Origin: Fimbriimonadia bacterium
Lineage (GTDB): Bacteria; Armatimonadota; Fimbriimonadia; Fimbriimonadales; GBS-DC
Assembly: GCA_026129765.1 (NCBI GenBank)
Contig: JAHCHP010000014.1
Coordinates: 32,949 to 96,948 of the forward strand
Reading direction: 5' to 3'
DNA: 64,000 bases
In this document: positions 36,040 to 44,142 of the stretch, in pieces
Layout of the letters: each line of letters begins with the position of its first letter
How positions within the stretch are numbered: position 1 is the stretch's first letter
Translations under genes and position numbers: made by a program
Notes under the pieces: model-generated
The model's input: only the letters and a program-made list of their open reading frames with translations
Database searches by the model: none
What the model was told of the DNA's origin: nothing

Positions 36040-36045
36040 TACACT
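36040..36045 (+). promoter_or_regulatory. -10-like TACACT before the HAD gene
   Basis: TACACT is exactly ten bases before the ATG at 36056 and is part of CAGGTACACTTTATA, which is repeated identically before prmC (56975-56989). No Shine-Dalgarno site follows. A -35 box is not evident. Confidence 0.4.
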
Positions 36046-36055
36046 TTATAAACTC

Positions 36056-36802
36056 ATGCCCATCCCCAGGCCCATCGATGTTGAGAAGATAAAGGCAGTC
36101 GCTTTCGATTTGGATGATACCTTGTGCGCCTACATGGAAAGCGCAATCCGCGCCCGACGCGAAGCGTTCCAGAAACTCGTCCTTCCCCACACACCGGAGA
36201 CCGATTTGATGACCGTGGACCGGGTCTATAAACGCGCCTTCTGGGAGATGATGGACGCCTGCCAATCCGAACCCTGGCGCAGCCGCTACCTTAAAAGCGG
36301 TGAACCCTCCCGCACCGAGACCATGCGCCGGATGCTCCTTGCGCTCGGCATCGAAAATCCCAATTTAGCCTATGAAGTCAGCATGGCTTACGCCGAAGCT
36401 CGCGACGACTATTTACGTTTATTTGAAGATGCGCTGCCCGTTCTCCAAGCATTGAAAACGCGATTCCCCTTGGGGTTGATTACCAATGGTCCCGCTGAGG
36501 AACAAAGACGCGAAATTGCCGTACTTGGAATTGAGCCTTTTTTTGATGTCGTGATGATTGAGGGCGAATTTGGCATTGGGAAACCCGATCCGCGCATTTT
36601 CCATTCCCTGAGCGCGCATCTGCAGAAATATTCAGAAGAAATACTGTTTGTCGGGAACTCTTGGAATCATGACATCGCAGGCGCATTAGCGGCAGGGTTT
36701 CAAGCAGCTTGGATCAATCGCGAAAACGAGCCTCCCCCTGAAGGCAGCGAACAAGCGCTGGTGATTTCGGGTCTAAATGAGTTGACGGACCGGTTGTTGT
36801 AG
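36056..36802 (+). CDS. HAD-superfamily phosphatase
   Basis: 248 aa. Motif I is DLDDTLCAY (nucleophile and acid Asp), motif II is GLITNG, motif III Lys lies in GKPDPRIF, and motif IV is VGNSWNHDIAGA. The cap domain is of subfamily IA type. These enzymes dephosphorylate small sugars, nucleotides or phosphoglycolate, and the substrate cannot be told. No ribosome site is visible before the ATG. It is ten bases from a methyltransferase gene, in the same direction. Confidence 0.9.
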   Translation: MPIPRPIDVEKIKAVAFDLDDTLCAYMESAIRARREAFQKLVLPHTPETDLMTVDRVYKRAFWEMMDACQSEPWRSRYLKSGEPSRTETMRRMLLALGIENPNLAYEVSMAYAEARDDYLRLFEDALPVLQALKTRFPLGLITNGPAEEQRREIAVLGIEPFFDVVMIEGEFGIGKPDPRIFHSLSAHLQKYSEEILFVGNSWNHDIAGALAAGFQAAWINRENEPPPEGSEQALVISGLNELTDRLL

Positions 36803-36811
36803 AGAACATTT

Positions 36812-37549
36812 ATGCATATTGATGAGTACGAGCGGATGTATCGCTGGGAGGAACATTATTGGTGGTTTGTGGGACGACGCGAGCTGATACTGCGCCTGCT
36901 GAAACCTCGATTAAGCGAAATCTCCGCCCCCTTGATCTTGGATGCAGGCTGTGGAACAGGGGCAGTCACCAAAGCGTTGGAAGCCTTCGGTGAAGTGACC
37001 GGCGCAGACTTTTCGGCGCGCGCGCTGAGCTATTCGCGAAAACGCGGATGCACCCAGTTAGTCCAATCGCGAGTGGAGCAGCTTCCCTTTGCCGACCATT
37101 CATTCCATGCGATTACCGCGCTCGACATCGTGGAGCATGTAGAAGCGGACACATGCGCGCTCCAAGAGTTCTGGCGCGTTCTGAAGCCGGGCGGCTGGTT
37201 GGCATTGAGCGTGCCTGCTTACCAGTTTCTCTGGAGCGGTCACGATGACGCCTTGATGCATAAGCGGCGCTATACTCGTCAAGAGTTGAGACAACGTTTG
37301 CAGGAAACAGGCTTTGAAATCCCGAAAATCTCTTATGCTGTGACTTGTCTGTTTCTGCCGATCCTGATGTTCCGGCTCAAAGACCGCTGGTTTGGCAGAA
37401 AACGCGAACCAGAAGCGTCGATTGTGCCGGTTCCCGATTGGCTCAACCGGACCCTGATAGCCATTCAGCGAGTGGAGGGAACCCTCCTCGAAAAGGTCAA
37501 CTTACCTTATGGGGTCAGTGTCATCGCATTAGCGCAAAAACGAAAATAA
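36812..37549 (+). CDS. Class I SAM-dependent methyltransferase
   Basis: 245 aa. Motif I LDAGCGTGAVTKAL (about 45-58), an acidic residue in GADFS, motif IV region ITALDIVEHV and post-motif LKPGGWLALSVPAYQFLWSGHD are visible. A C-terminal basic/aromatic part (LFLPILMFRLKDRWFGRK) suggests membrane contact. The fold fits the UbiE/Coq5-like or glycolipid-linked group. The substrate is not known. Placed between a HAD phosphatase and hslU. Confidence 0.85.
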   Translation: MHIDEYERMYRWEEHYWWFVGRRELILRLLKPRLSEISAPLILDAGCGTGAVTKALEAFGEVTGADFSARALSYSRKRGCTQLVQSRVEQLPFADHSFHAITALDIVEHVEADTCALQEFWRVLKPGGWLALSVPAYQFLWSGHDDALMHKRRYTRQELRQRLQETGFEIPKISYAVTCLFLPILMFRLKDRWFGRKREPEASIVPVPDWLNRTLIAIQRVEGTLLEKVNLPYGVSVIALAQKRK

Positions 37550-37588
37550 AAGTGAAAGAGTGAATTTAGACGGAGGCATTTGAGATCA

Positions 37589-39019
37589 ATGAATATCCCA
37601 GTGGAAAACCTGACTCCCCGGCAGATTGTCGCGGAGTTGGACAAATTTATTGTGGGGCAGGAACGCGCCAAACGCGCCGTCGCCATTGCTCTGCGCAATC
37701 GATACCGGCGGCAAAGACTGCCCGAAGAACTGCGCGATGAGGTGCTGCCGAAGAATATCTTGATGATTGGACCCACCGGTGTGGGTAAGACGGAAATTGC
37801 AAGACGCCTCGCGCAACTGGTTCGCGCGCCCTTCATCAAAATCGAAGCGACGAAGTTCACGGAGGTCGGCTATGTCGGACGCGATGTCGACTCCATGGTG
37901 CGTGATCTGGTCAATGTCGCGGTTCGGTTGGTGGAACAAGAGAAGATGGATGAGGTGAAGAAAGCGGCAGAAACGCGCGCGATTGACCGGATAACCCAAA
38001 TCCTCATGAAGCCAAAGCGCAAGTCGCGGGGTCGGCGTGGTGCGCCTGCGCTGGAACTTCTGAGAGAGGCATTTGGCTTCGAAGAGGACGAAGATGACCT
38101 CGATTGGGGTCCCTCCTCCAAAGAAGACGCAGCGCAAAGAAAACAGATGCGCAAAGCGATCAAGGAACAGCTCAAGTCGAACGAGCGTGACAACGAAATG
38201 ATTGAAATCGAGACGGATGAGCCCGTCACACCCTTCCTACAAGTCTTTTCGCCTCAAGGTATCGAGGAAATGGGCTTGGATAGCGATATGTTCTCACCGC
38301 CCTTTATGGGCAGATCGCGCACAAAACGCCGGGTCACCATTGGCGAAGCGAAGAAACTTTTGATGCAAGAAGAAGCGCGAAAAATGATCGACCGGGCAGC
38401 GGTCGTGCGCGAAGCAACCTATCGCGCGGAGCAAACCGGTATCGTCTTCTTGGATGAGTTGGACAAGATCGCGGGGCGCGAATCGGGTTCAGGACCGGAT
38501 GTCAGCAGAGAAGGCGTGCAAAGAGACCTGCTGCCCATTATCGAAGGCTCCACCATCCTTACAAAATATGGTCCCGTGCGAACCGACCATATTCTGTTTG
38601 TGGCGGCGGGCGCGTTCCATGTCTCGAAACCCTCCGATTTGATTCCCGAGCTGCAGGGCAGATTACCGATCCGGGTCGAGCTGGAAAGCCTCAGCGGCGA
38701 CGATTTCGTCCGGATTCTGACCGAACCCGAAAACGCTCTCACCAAACAGTATGTTCTCCTGATGGCGACAGAAGACATCGAACTGGAATTCACGGAGGAT
38801 GCCGTATTGGAAATGGCGCGCATCGCGGATGAGGTGAATACCCGCGCAGAAAATATCGGCGCGAGGCGGTTGCATACAGTGATGGAGCGATTGATGGAAG
38901 AACTCGCCTTCGATGCGCCCGATCTGAAGATAAAATCAGTGACCATCGATGCGAAGTACGTGCGCGACAAATTACAGGATGTCGTGCAAGATGTGGACTT
39001 GAGCCGATACATTCTCTAA
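37589..39019 (+). CDS. hslU: ATP-dependent protease ATPase subunit HslU
   Basis: 476 aa from ATG37589 (GGAGG 12 bases upstream; a TTG nine bases earlier is possible but too close). [17 protein letters not shown] at the start, Walker [10 protein letters not shown], pore loop GYVGRD, Walker B FLDELDKI and the C-terminal LSRYIL that docks in HslV are all present. The I-domain (about 110-225) is Lys/Glu-rich. HslU unfolds proteins for the HslV peptidase. hslV is not next to it; the upstream neighbour is the methyltransferase. Its stop overlaps the next start as TAATG. Confidence 0.96.
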   Translation: MNIPVENLTPRQIVAELDKFIVGQERAKRAVAIALRNRYRRQRLPEELRDEVLPKNILMIGPTGVGKTEIARRLAQLVRAPFIKIEATKFTEVGYVGRDVDSMVRDLVNVAVRLVEQEKMDEVKKAAETRAIDRITQILMKPKRKSRGRRGAPALELLREAFGFEEDEDDLDWGPSSKEDAAQRKQMRKAIKEQLKSNERDNEMIEIETDEPVTPFLQVFSPQGIEEMGLDSDMFSPPFMGRSRTKRRVTIGEAKKLLMQEEARKMIDRAAVVREATYRAEQTGIVFLDELDKIAGRESGSGPDVSREGVQRDLLPIIEGSTILTKYGPVRTDHILFVAAGAFHVSKPSDLIPELQGRLPIRVELESLSGDDFVRILTEPENALTKQYVLLMATEDIELEFTEDAVLEMARIADEVNTRAENIGARRLHTVMERLMEELAFDAPDLKIKSVTIDAKYVRDKLQDVVQDVDLSRYIL

Positions 39020-39900
39020 TGACCGAACGCCAGTGGGTGCTGTTGCTGAGACTTCTGCCGGGAGTGGGTGATCAAACGGCGCGCCAAACGCTGACGCGCA
39101 TGCAAGTGAACCGGATCGCGCGCGAACAGCTGTTTCAGTTGGATGACTCCACCTTAAAGCTGGAATACGGATTCAGCGCGCAAACGCTGACCACCGTTCG
39201 AAAAGAGCTGGACAAGTGGCTGCGGGAAGCCGAACGCTTAGATGACCACCTGACGCGGTGCGGCGCGCGCTGGATCACCTTTCAAGACGCGGCTTATCCC
39301 GCCGCCTTGGAGTCGCTCCCGGAGCCGCCTGCCGTTCTCTTTGGTTATGGCAAATGGGACCTGCTTAACCAAACCACCTTCGCGGTGCTTGGCTCTCATG
39401 GCATCAGCCCTTTGGGATTGACCGCGTTAGAAACCGTTGTGAAAACCTTTATCAAATCGGGTTGGACGCTAATTACCAGCACGACCCAACCCGCTTATCA
39501 ACAGGCGATGCTGACCGCCCTCCGCTATAACAGCCCTCACGCGCTGATTCTGGATCAAGGCTTGCTCCAAGTTTTTGGCGAAGATATGCGCCAGGAACCC
39601 GTTCCGGCAGCGCGTATTTGGCGGATGGAGTTTGACCCCATGCAAGATTTTGCCCTCAGCGCATTTCGCCCGCGCGACCATTACCTCAATCCCTATGGGC
39701 AGAAACGCGACCGGATCGTTGCCGCGTTGGCAAGCGCGCTGATCGTTGTGGAGGCGCGCCCCCAGGGCAGAATGGAATCGCTCTGCAAAAACGCGCTCGA
39801 ATCAGGCAAAAAGGTCTATGTTTGCGCGCACGACTTGGCGAACCAGCTGGGCAATCAACGGCTGATCGAAGCGGGCGGCACGCCTATCGGCGAACCATGA
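39019..39900 (+). CDS. Divergent DprA/Smf-like DNA-processing protein
   Basis: 293 aa. The N-terminal helical part (LLLRLLPGVGDQTARQTLTRM) looks like the helix-hairpin-helix start of DprA. The Rossmann part begins YPAALESLPEPPAVLFGYGKWDLLN, a typical DprA lead-in, followed by TFAVLGSHGISPLG where the family usually has VGSR and then a Gly-rich GxxxGID segment. The latter is missing here, replaced by SGWTLITSTTQPAY. RDRIVAALASALIVVEA and SLCKNALESGKKVYVCAHDL match the C-terminal strands. DprA loads RecA on incoming single-stranded DNA during transformation. Adjacency to hslU matches the dprA-topA-xerC-hslV-hslU neighbourhood known in other phyla. The call is strong for the fold and moderate for function. 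Confidence 0.75.
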   Translation: MTERQWVLLLRLLPGVGDQTARQTLTRMQVNRIAREQLFQLDDSTLKLEYGFSAQTLTTVRKELDKWLREAERLDDHLTRCGARWITFQDAAYPAALESLPEPPAVLFGYGKWDLLNQTTFAVLGSHGISPLGLTALETVVKTFIKSGWTLITSTTQPAYQQAMLTALRYNSPHALILDQGLLQVFGEDMRQEPVPAARIWRMEFDPMQDFALSAFRPRDHYLNPYGQKRDRIVAALASALIVVEARPQGRMESLCKNALESGKKVYVCAHDLANQLGNQRLIEAGGTPIGEP

Positions 39901-40745
39901 GCTTGTCGATCTGCATTGTGAACTGGAACACGCGCGATCTGCTCCGCGCCTGCCTCCGGTCGATAGAATCTTACGCGCCCCCCGTGCCGGTTCAGGTCAT
40001 CGTGGTCGATAACGCCTCGTCCGATGGCAGCGCAGAGATGGTGCGGGATGAGTTTCCCCGTATGATGCTGATCGCCAATCAAGAGAACAAAAGCTACGCG
40101 GCAGGCAACAACCAAGCCATCGCAGCCGCAACAGGCGATTACATTCTGCTGCTGAACCCGGATACCGAAGTTCACCCCAACTCGTTAGAAAATGCCTTGC
40201 GATTTATGGAATCTCATCCTGAAGCGGGCGCGATAGGCGCATTGCAAAAATTCCCGGATGGGCGAATCCAGCCCTCGGTTCGCGCTTTCCCTTATCCCGC
40301 GCTGCTCTTTTTTGAAATCACAGGGTTGGCTAAACTGTTCCCACGCCACAAAACGCTGGCAGGCTACCGCATGTCCTGGTTCCAGTATGATCGCCTTCTG
40401 CCTGTTGACCAACCGATGGGAACTTTCCTCATGACGCGCAGAGCCGTCATCGAACAGGTGGGCGGTATGGACGAACAGTTCCCCCTCTTTTTTAACGATG
40501 TGGATTGGTGCTACCGAGTCAAGCAGGCAGGCTGGATCATTTACTTCGTGCCGGAAGTCGTGATCCTTCATCATGGCGGCGCGGGAACTAGCCAAATGCG
40601 CCCAGCTGCCATAAAAGAGTCTCACCGTTCACTGGAAATTTTCTATCGAAAACAGTTCAAAAAGCGGCTGCCGCAACCCCTGTTTAGTTTTGTGATAGGG
40701 CTGATTCGGATAAGCCTTCGACTACGATTGCGCGGACACCCTTAA
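39897..40745 (+). CDS. Family 2 glycosyltransferase (rhamnosyltransferase-like)
   Basis: 282 aa from the ATG at 39897, which overlaps the previous stop (ATGA). SICIVNWNTRDLLRACLRSI, VVDNASSDGS, ENKSYAAGNNQAIAAATGDY and LLLNPDTEV (DxD-type site) mark GT2 enzymes of the WbbL type. A late FFNDVDWCYRVKQAGWIIYF and a His-rich HHGGAGT complete the pattern. The C-terminus is basic and partly hydrophobic. It transfers a sugar to a surface polysaccharide or glycan; acceptor unknown. Confidence 0.92.
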   Translation: MSLSICIVNWNTRDLLRACLRSIESYAPPVPVQVIVVDNASSDGSAEMVRDEFPRMMLIANQENKSYAAGNNQAIAAATGDYILLLNPDTEVHPNSLENALRFMESHPEAGAIGALQKFPDGRIQPSVRAFPYPALLFFEITGLAKLFPRHKTLAGYRMSWFQYDRLLPVDQPMGTFLMTRRAVIEQVGGMDEQFPLFFNDVDWCYRVKQAGWIIYFVPEVVILHHGGAGTSQMRPAAIKESHRSLEIFYRKQFKKRLPQPLFSFVIGLIRISLRLRLRGHP

Positions 40746-40830
40746 TAGACTTCAGACGCTTACCCAGTAAAATTGCGTGTTTTGCTCAAAATTCTGGGAA
40801 CAAATCCCCACTTTTGCAGTCAGAATAGGT

Positions 40831-40836
40831 TATAAT
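40831..40836 (+). promoter_or_regulatory. -10 box of the PEP-CTERM gene
   Basis: A perfect TATAAT, with no clear -35. The leader of about 85 bases ends in a strong ribosome site AAAGGAGGT (40908-40916), eight bases before the ATG, so translation should be efficient. Confidence 0.5.
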
Positions 40837-40924
40837 AGAGTGTCGGATTTTTCTGGCGCGGGGCTATGCTATTTAGACCCTATCTAAAAAACCAAAGCAA
40901 CCCTATGAAAGGAGGTTTCAACTT

Positions 40925-41473
40925 ATGAAACGATTTTTTGCGATTGCTGCTATTGCCCTGGCAGCATCCAACTCGTTCGCGTTGTTAAGTGAAACAGAAT
41001 CAAACAACACGATGGCAACAGCGAACCCGATCAGCATCACGGTTCCCGGCGCGGATGTCGGCATTATGCGCTTAACCGCGAACGATACCGACTTCTTCAA
41101 GATCGACTTGAAGTCGGGCGAATATCTGTCGGTCATGACATTCCCCGCAGGCAACCCCACTTACTTCTCGCCTGACACGGTTCTGGGTCTGTTTGATTCG
41201 ACAGGTTCCAACCTGACCTACAACGACGACGCGCCCGGCGATTCGCTCGGTTCTTCGGTTCGCTATCTGGCGATGTCCGACGAAACCGTTTATATTGCGG
41301 TCACCGGTTATCACGGCGGCAACCAGAGCTTGCTCAGCTTCTATGAGGGAGCAATCCACAGCGAGAGCGGCAACTACATCCTGACCGTGAGCGTTGTGCC
41401 GGAGCCTGCCAGCATGATCGCGCTCGGTATGGGTCTGGCGGGTCTCGCCCTGCGACGACGCGCGAAGAAGTAA
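40925..41473 (+). CDS. PEP-CTERM exported protein with pre-peptidase-like domain
   Basis: 182 aa. A signal peptide covers residues 1-20. The middle (SETESNNTMATANPI, then GADVGIMRLTANDTDFFKID) matches the start of bacterial pre-peptidase C-terminal (PPC)-type beta domains, with a YNDDAPGDSLGSSVRYLA turn. The end VPEPASMIALGMGLAGLALR followed by RRAKK is a complete PEP-CTERM sorting tag: PEP box, helix and basic tail. Such proteins are cut by an exosortase (EpsH/XrtA type) and released or attached to extracellular matrix. No exosortase gene lies in this window. A consensus ribosome site and a strong terminator frame it as a single gene. Confidence 0.9.
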   Translation: MKRFFAIAAIALAASNSFALLSETESNNTMATANPISITVPGADVGIMRLTANDTDFFKIDLKSGEYLSVMTFPAGNPTYFSPDTVLGLFDSTGSNLTYNDDAPGDSLGSSVRYLAMSDETVYIAVTGYHGGNQSLLSFYEGAIHSESGNYILTVSVVPEPASMIALGMGLAGLALRRRAKK

Positions 41474-41505
41474 GAATGAGTTCGATTCATTGGCATCTTT
41501 CTTAA

Positions 41506-41535
41506 GGCAGAGAGGACATCCTCTCTGCCTTTTTT
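41506..41535 (+). terminator. Intrinsic terminator after the PEP-CTERM gene
   Basis: An 11-bp perfect inverted repeat (arms 41506-41516 and 41519-41529, GGCAGAGAGGA) followed by six T. The inner A-T pair must open to leave a loop of four. It lies 33 bases after the stop codon and would stop the PEP-CTERM message. Confidence 0.9.
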
Positions 41536-41626
41536 CTATTGAAGGATCACTTATAGCAGAGAGGCAAACATTTGCAAAGCAAAAACTGACTCAGGGTAAG
41601 GTGGGAGATACTAACCAGAAAACTAC

Positions 41627-42283
41627 CTAACCTCTCTCCTCTTCAGTAGAAAGTGTTGAAACATTCTTCAAATCAGGATCGTCTGACCACTCAGCGGGAC
41701 CTGGAAGTAAACGTGTTTGACGGATAACATGTCGCATATCATTCTTAAAGTGTGGGTAGTCATCTTTATCGCAAGACCAGTAAATGACAGCAACATGTTC
41801 TGGAACGCCGGGATTTTTCAACAACACCCATTCCTGTACTTTGCGCTGTTTTGGATTTGTAAACACCAGCATTGTACCCTCGATTCCTTGATGGGTTTCT
41901 AATGTACTTTGTTTTGTTAGAACATACCCTTCAGAAGTTCTGCCTTTCCGAGTAAAGGTGACAGTTTCCTCAAAAGAACTACCCGGTTCAATTACGACAT
42001 TGCGAATCTGTACCGACATAGACTTACCATCATAATCCCATACGAAACGAAAGGTTCCTGATTTTCTATCTATAAACACCTCCGCAGATTCAGGATAAAA
42101 GAAATCCAAAACATTGGAGACACGAACCACTTTCCATCGGGGGGCTGATTTCCTTGGCGATAGCGCGCGTATGTCGGAATGATCAACACCTTCAAACACA
42201 GTATTGATGACTTGGAGACTTAGCCATATAAGACCTCCAAGAAAGAGCATTACAGTAATCGCAAGTCTATTTCTAAGACGCAT
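41627..42283 (-). CDS. Membrane-anchored protein next to the orphan Rhs tip; candidate immunity protein
   Basis: 218 aa, not recognised. One N-terminal helix (LAITVMLFLGGLIWLSLQVI, about 6-25) with a basic leader indicates an inner-membrane anchor with a periplasmic domain of about 190 residues. The domain has mixed strands and helices and a Trp/Asp-containing stretch (YWSCDKDDYPHF). The ATG follows the stop of the orphan Rhs fragment directly (TGA-ATG), with AGGAG six bases before, so the two are translationally coupled. Immunity genes usually follow their toxin tip in this way. The AT-rich composition fits recent acquisition. Immunity is inferred from position only. Confidence 0.6.
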   Translation of the reverse strand: MRLRNRLAITVMLFLGGLIWLSLQVINTVFEGVDHSDIRALSPRKSAPRWKVVRVSNVLDFFYPESAEVFIDRKSGTFRFVWDYDGKSMSVQIRNVVIEPGSSFEETVTFTRKGRTSEGYVLTKQSTLETHQGIEGTMLVFTNPKQRKVQEWVLLKNPGVPEHVAVIYWSCDKDDYPHFKNDMRHVIRQTRLLPGPAEWSDDPDLKNVSTLSTEEERG

Positions 42284-42937
42284 TCAATGCTCCTGAACCC
42301 ACTCTGAAACTTTGCGCATGTTTTGACTGATGATGTTGAGTCTTTCCCAATCATGATCCTCAGACGCTGGATCCATCAAAGCCTTTTGAATGGAGACTGC
42401 TCCTATGATGTTGTATGTGCCTGCAGCAAGCCTTGGATCTGCAATCCCTGGTGGAATAGGTGAGGGAACAGGAACACTTCCTACCGTTGCGCCTGCATCA
42501 AGTCCATCACCTTTGCTTTTGTTTTTTTTCCCGATGTAAAGACCCACGCCAACAACTGCAACAGCCAAAACACCAACTCCCGCGATGACTGCAGCTAAAA
42601 TTGCCCCACTCGGGTCGACCAACTGCAGCGGATCGTTCACACAATACCCGTAAGTGTTCAATGTCAACGGCGCAAACACGCTGCCCAGCCATGGGTCCTG
42701 CTGCAAGAACTTGCCTACCTGCGGGTCGTACCAGCGAACGCCCACCTTCTGCAATCCGCCGATGTTTGCCTCGCTCCGGTAGCCCCAGTCTCCGTTCCAA
42801 CCAAGCACCGGGATTGTACCCGAAATCAGATCGCCAAATGCATCATCCACCGGTCCCGAGGTTCGGATGCCACCCCCGTCGCCATAAGCATCGACGCGCA
42901 ATAATTGCAGATGAAACTTGTTTTCGCTAGAGTTCAT
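42284..42937 (-). CDS. Orphan Rhs core fragment with its own C-terminal tip
   Basis: 217 aa. Residues about 20-109 repeat the Rhs-associated core of the large Rhs protein encoded 1.6 kb upstream: [65 protein letters not shown]. At the DPxG junction the sequence leaves the parent and becomes a new tip (about 110-217) with a long hydrophobic segment ([20 protein letters not shown]) and a charged end. The N-terminal 20 residues are unrelated. There is no signal or YD repeat, so it cannot be delivered by itself. Orphan tips of this kind serve as a store for replacing the tip of the main gene by recombination. No toxin family was recognised in the tip. Confidence 0.75.
   Translation of the reverse strand: MNSSENKFHLQLLRVDAYGDGGGIRTSGPVDDAFGDLISGTIPVLGWNGDWGYRSEANIGGLQKVGVRWYDPQVGKFLQQDPWLGSVFAPLTLNTYGYCVNDPLQLVDPSGAILAAVIAGVGVLAVAVVGVGLYIGKKNKSKGDGLDAGATVGSVPVPSPIPPGIADPRLAAGTYNIIGAVSIQKALMDPASEDHDWERLNIISQNMRKVSEWVQEH
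42611..42882 (-). repeat. Rhs core direct repeat, copy 2 (orphan)
   Basis: 272 bp closely similar (about nine bases in ten by eye) to 44521-44792 with the same length and orientation. This shared core gives a substrate for homologous recombination between the main Rhs gene and the orphan tip. Confidence 0.9.
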
Positions 42938-43071
42938 GAGTTAGCACGAAACAAACACAGTGTATAGGAATTTTATGGTTGTTGCAACATGCTGAATGAC
43001 AATTTGTCTTTTCAACGTCCTCCAAACCGAAATCTTGACTTGCTCTTTTACGATCAACAAAGAGTATCTGC

Positions 43072-44106
43072 TCACTCAAACTTCTCAATTTTGTTGATTG
43101 CATTCCAAACAAAGGAGCGCTCTCTTAAGACCGCTAAGGAGTACTGTTTGAAGGATGATATAGTTTCCTTCAAACCGCTCCAAAATTGTCCACATTCTTT
43201 CATCAACAGCCCTCGGAATTTCCTGTTTATGCTCAGACTCCTAGTCGGATAACCGATGTGATGAAGAATGAGTCGATTGGAATGTTCCAAATGATTGAAT
43301 GCAGTTTTGTAATGTTTAAGCCGACCAGAGGCAATACCCCATCCGCTGTGAGCTAACCAGCTTTCTGAATTCAGATTCACGGCGTGTTGAAACGACAACA
43401 ATGCTTCATCGAGGCGGGTCATGTCTAAGTTGTGCAGCCCTCTTAGGACTTCATACATAAAGTTACCAGGAAAGCGAGCAGTCAAGTGATCCAGGTATTC
43501 TGAAACAAAACGCTTGTCAAATTCATTTGACTCGTTGCGAACTGCCCATAATGAAACGGTTCGAGTGAATAAATGACTGTAATTTCCATTCAATATTTCC
43601 AATGATATCTTCTTGAAGCTCTCGAACCTCTCACTTCTTGGTAAAAAAAATAGTCCATTATACGCTTCAAGTTCTTTTTGAGACAACAAGAATTCTATAA
43701 GAGACTGCTCGGAAGGTCCGAGATGAGATTTAGCAAATCTCTGATCATTGAATGATTTTAACCTCATTTTCAATTCTCTAAAGAAAGCTGATGGAAATCC
43801 TAATCTATGAAGTGACTCCAAACTCCTGACAAAATCCTCTTCATTCTGAGTCAAAAAGGATGTCGCAAGAAACAATGTGGCAGCCGGACCACTTGAGTAA
43901 AGTTCTAAAGAAGTTTTGCAAAACTCCAGTGAGGATGTGTATTGTTGATTGAGAAAGAAGCAATATGCTATCGCTAGACAGATCGATGCCCTCTCTTCCT
44001 CTGAGAAATAAGGCAACTCATTCGCAAGACTATACTGTTTGACTGCTTCCAGATAAAAGCCTTCATCGAAGAGGGTTTCAGCCTGATCAAGAATTGGATC
44101 GCTCAT
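43072..44106 (-). CDS. AT-rich TPR-like protein between the two Rhs modules; candidate immunity protein
   Basis: 344 aa, no enzymatic motif. Repeating helix pairs look like TPR units: EAVKQYSLANELPYFSEEER, ICLAIAYCFFLNQQYTSSLE, and later FQHAVNLNSESWLAHSGWGI, which is a good TPR-type match. No signal peptide or membrane helix is visible, so it should be cytoplasmic. The gene is clearly more AT-rich than the conserved genes of the window. It follows the large Rhs gene by 36 bases on the same strand, the usual slot of the immunity gene for its tip. That role is an inference; a regulatory or unrelated cargo gene is possible. Confidence 0.6.
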   Translation of the reverse strand: MSDPILDQAETLFDEGFYLEAVKQYSLANELPYFSEEERASICLAIAYCFFLNQQYTSSLEFCKTSLELYSSGPAATLFLATSFLTQNEEDFVRSLESLHRLGFPSAFFRELKMRLKSFNDQRFAKSHLGPSEQSLIEFLLSQKELEAYNGLFFLPRSERFESFKKISLEILNGNYSHLFTRTVSLWAVRNESNEFDKRFVSEYLDHLTARFPGNFMYEVLRGLHNLDMTRLDEALLSFQHAVNLNSESWLAHSGWGIASGRLKHYKTAFNHLEHSNRLILHHIGYPTRSLSINRKFRGLLMKECGQFWSGLKETISSFKQYSLAVLRERSFVWNAINKIEKFE

Positions 44107-44142
44107 ATCGTTTCAAATAGGCTTCAAGTGTCAATCATGGCA

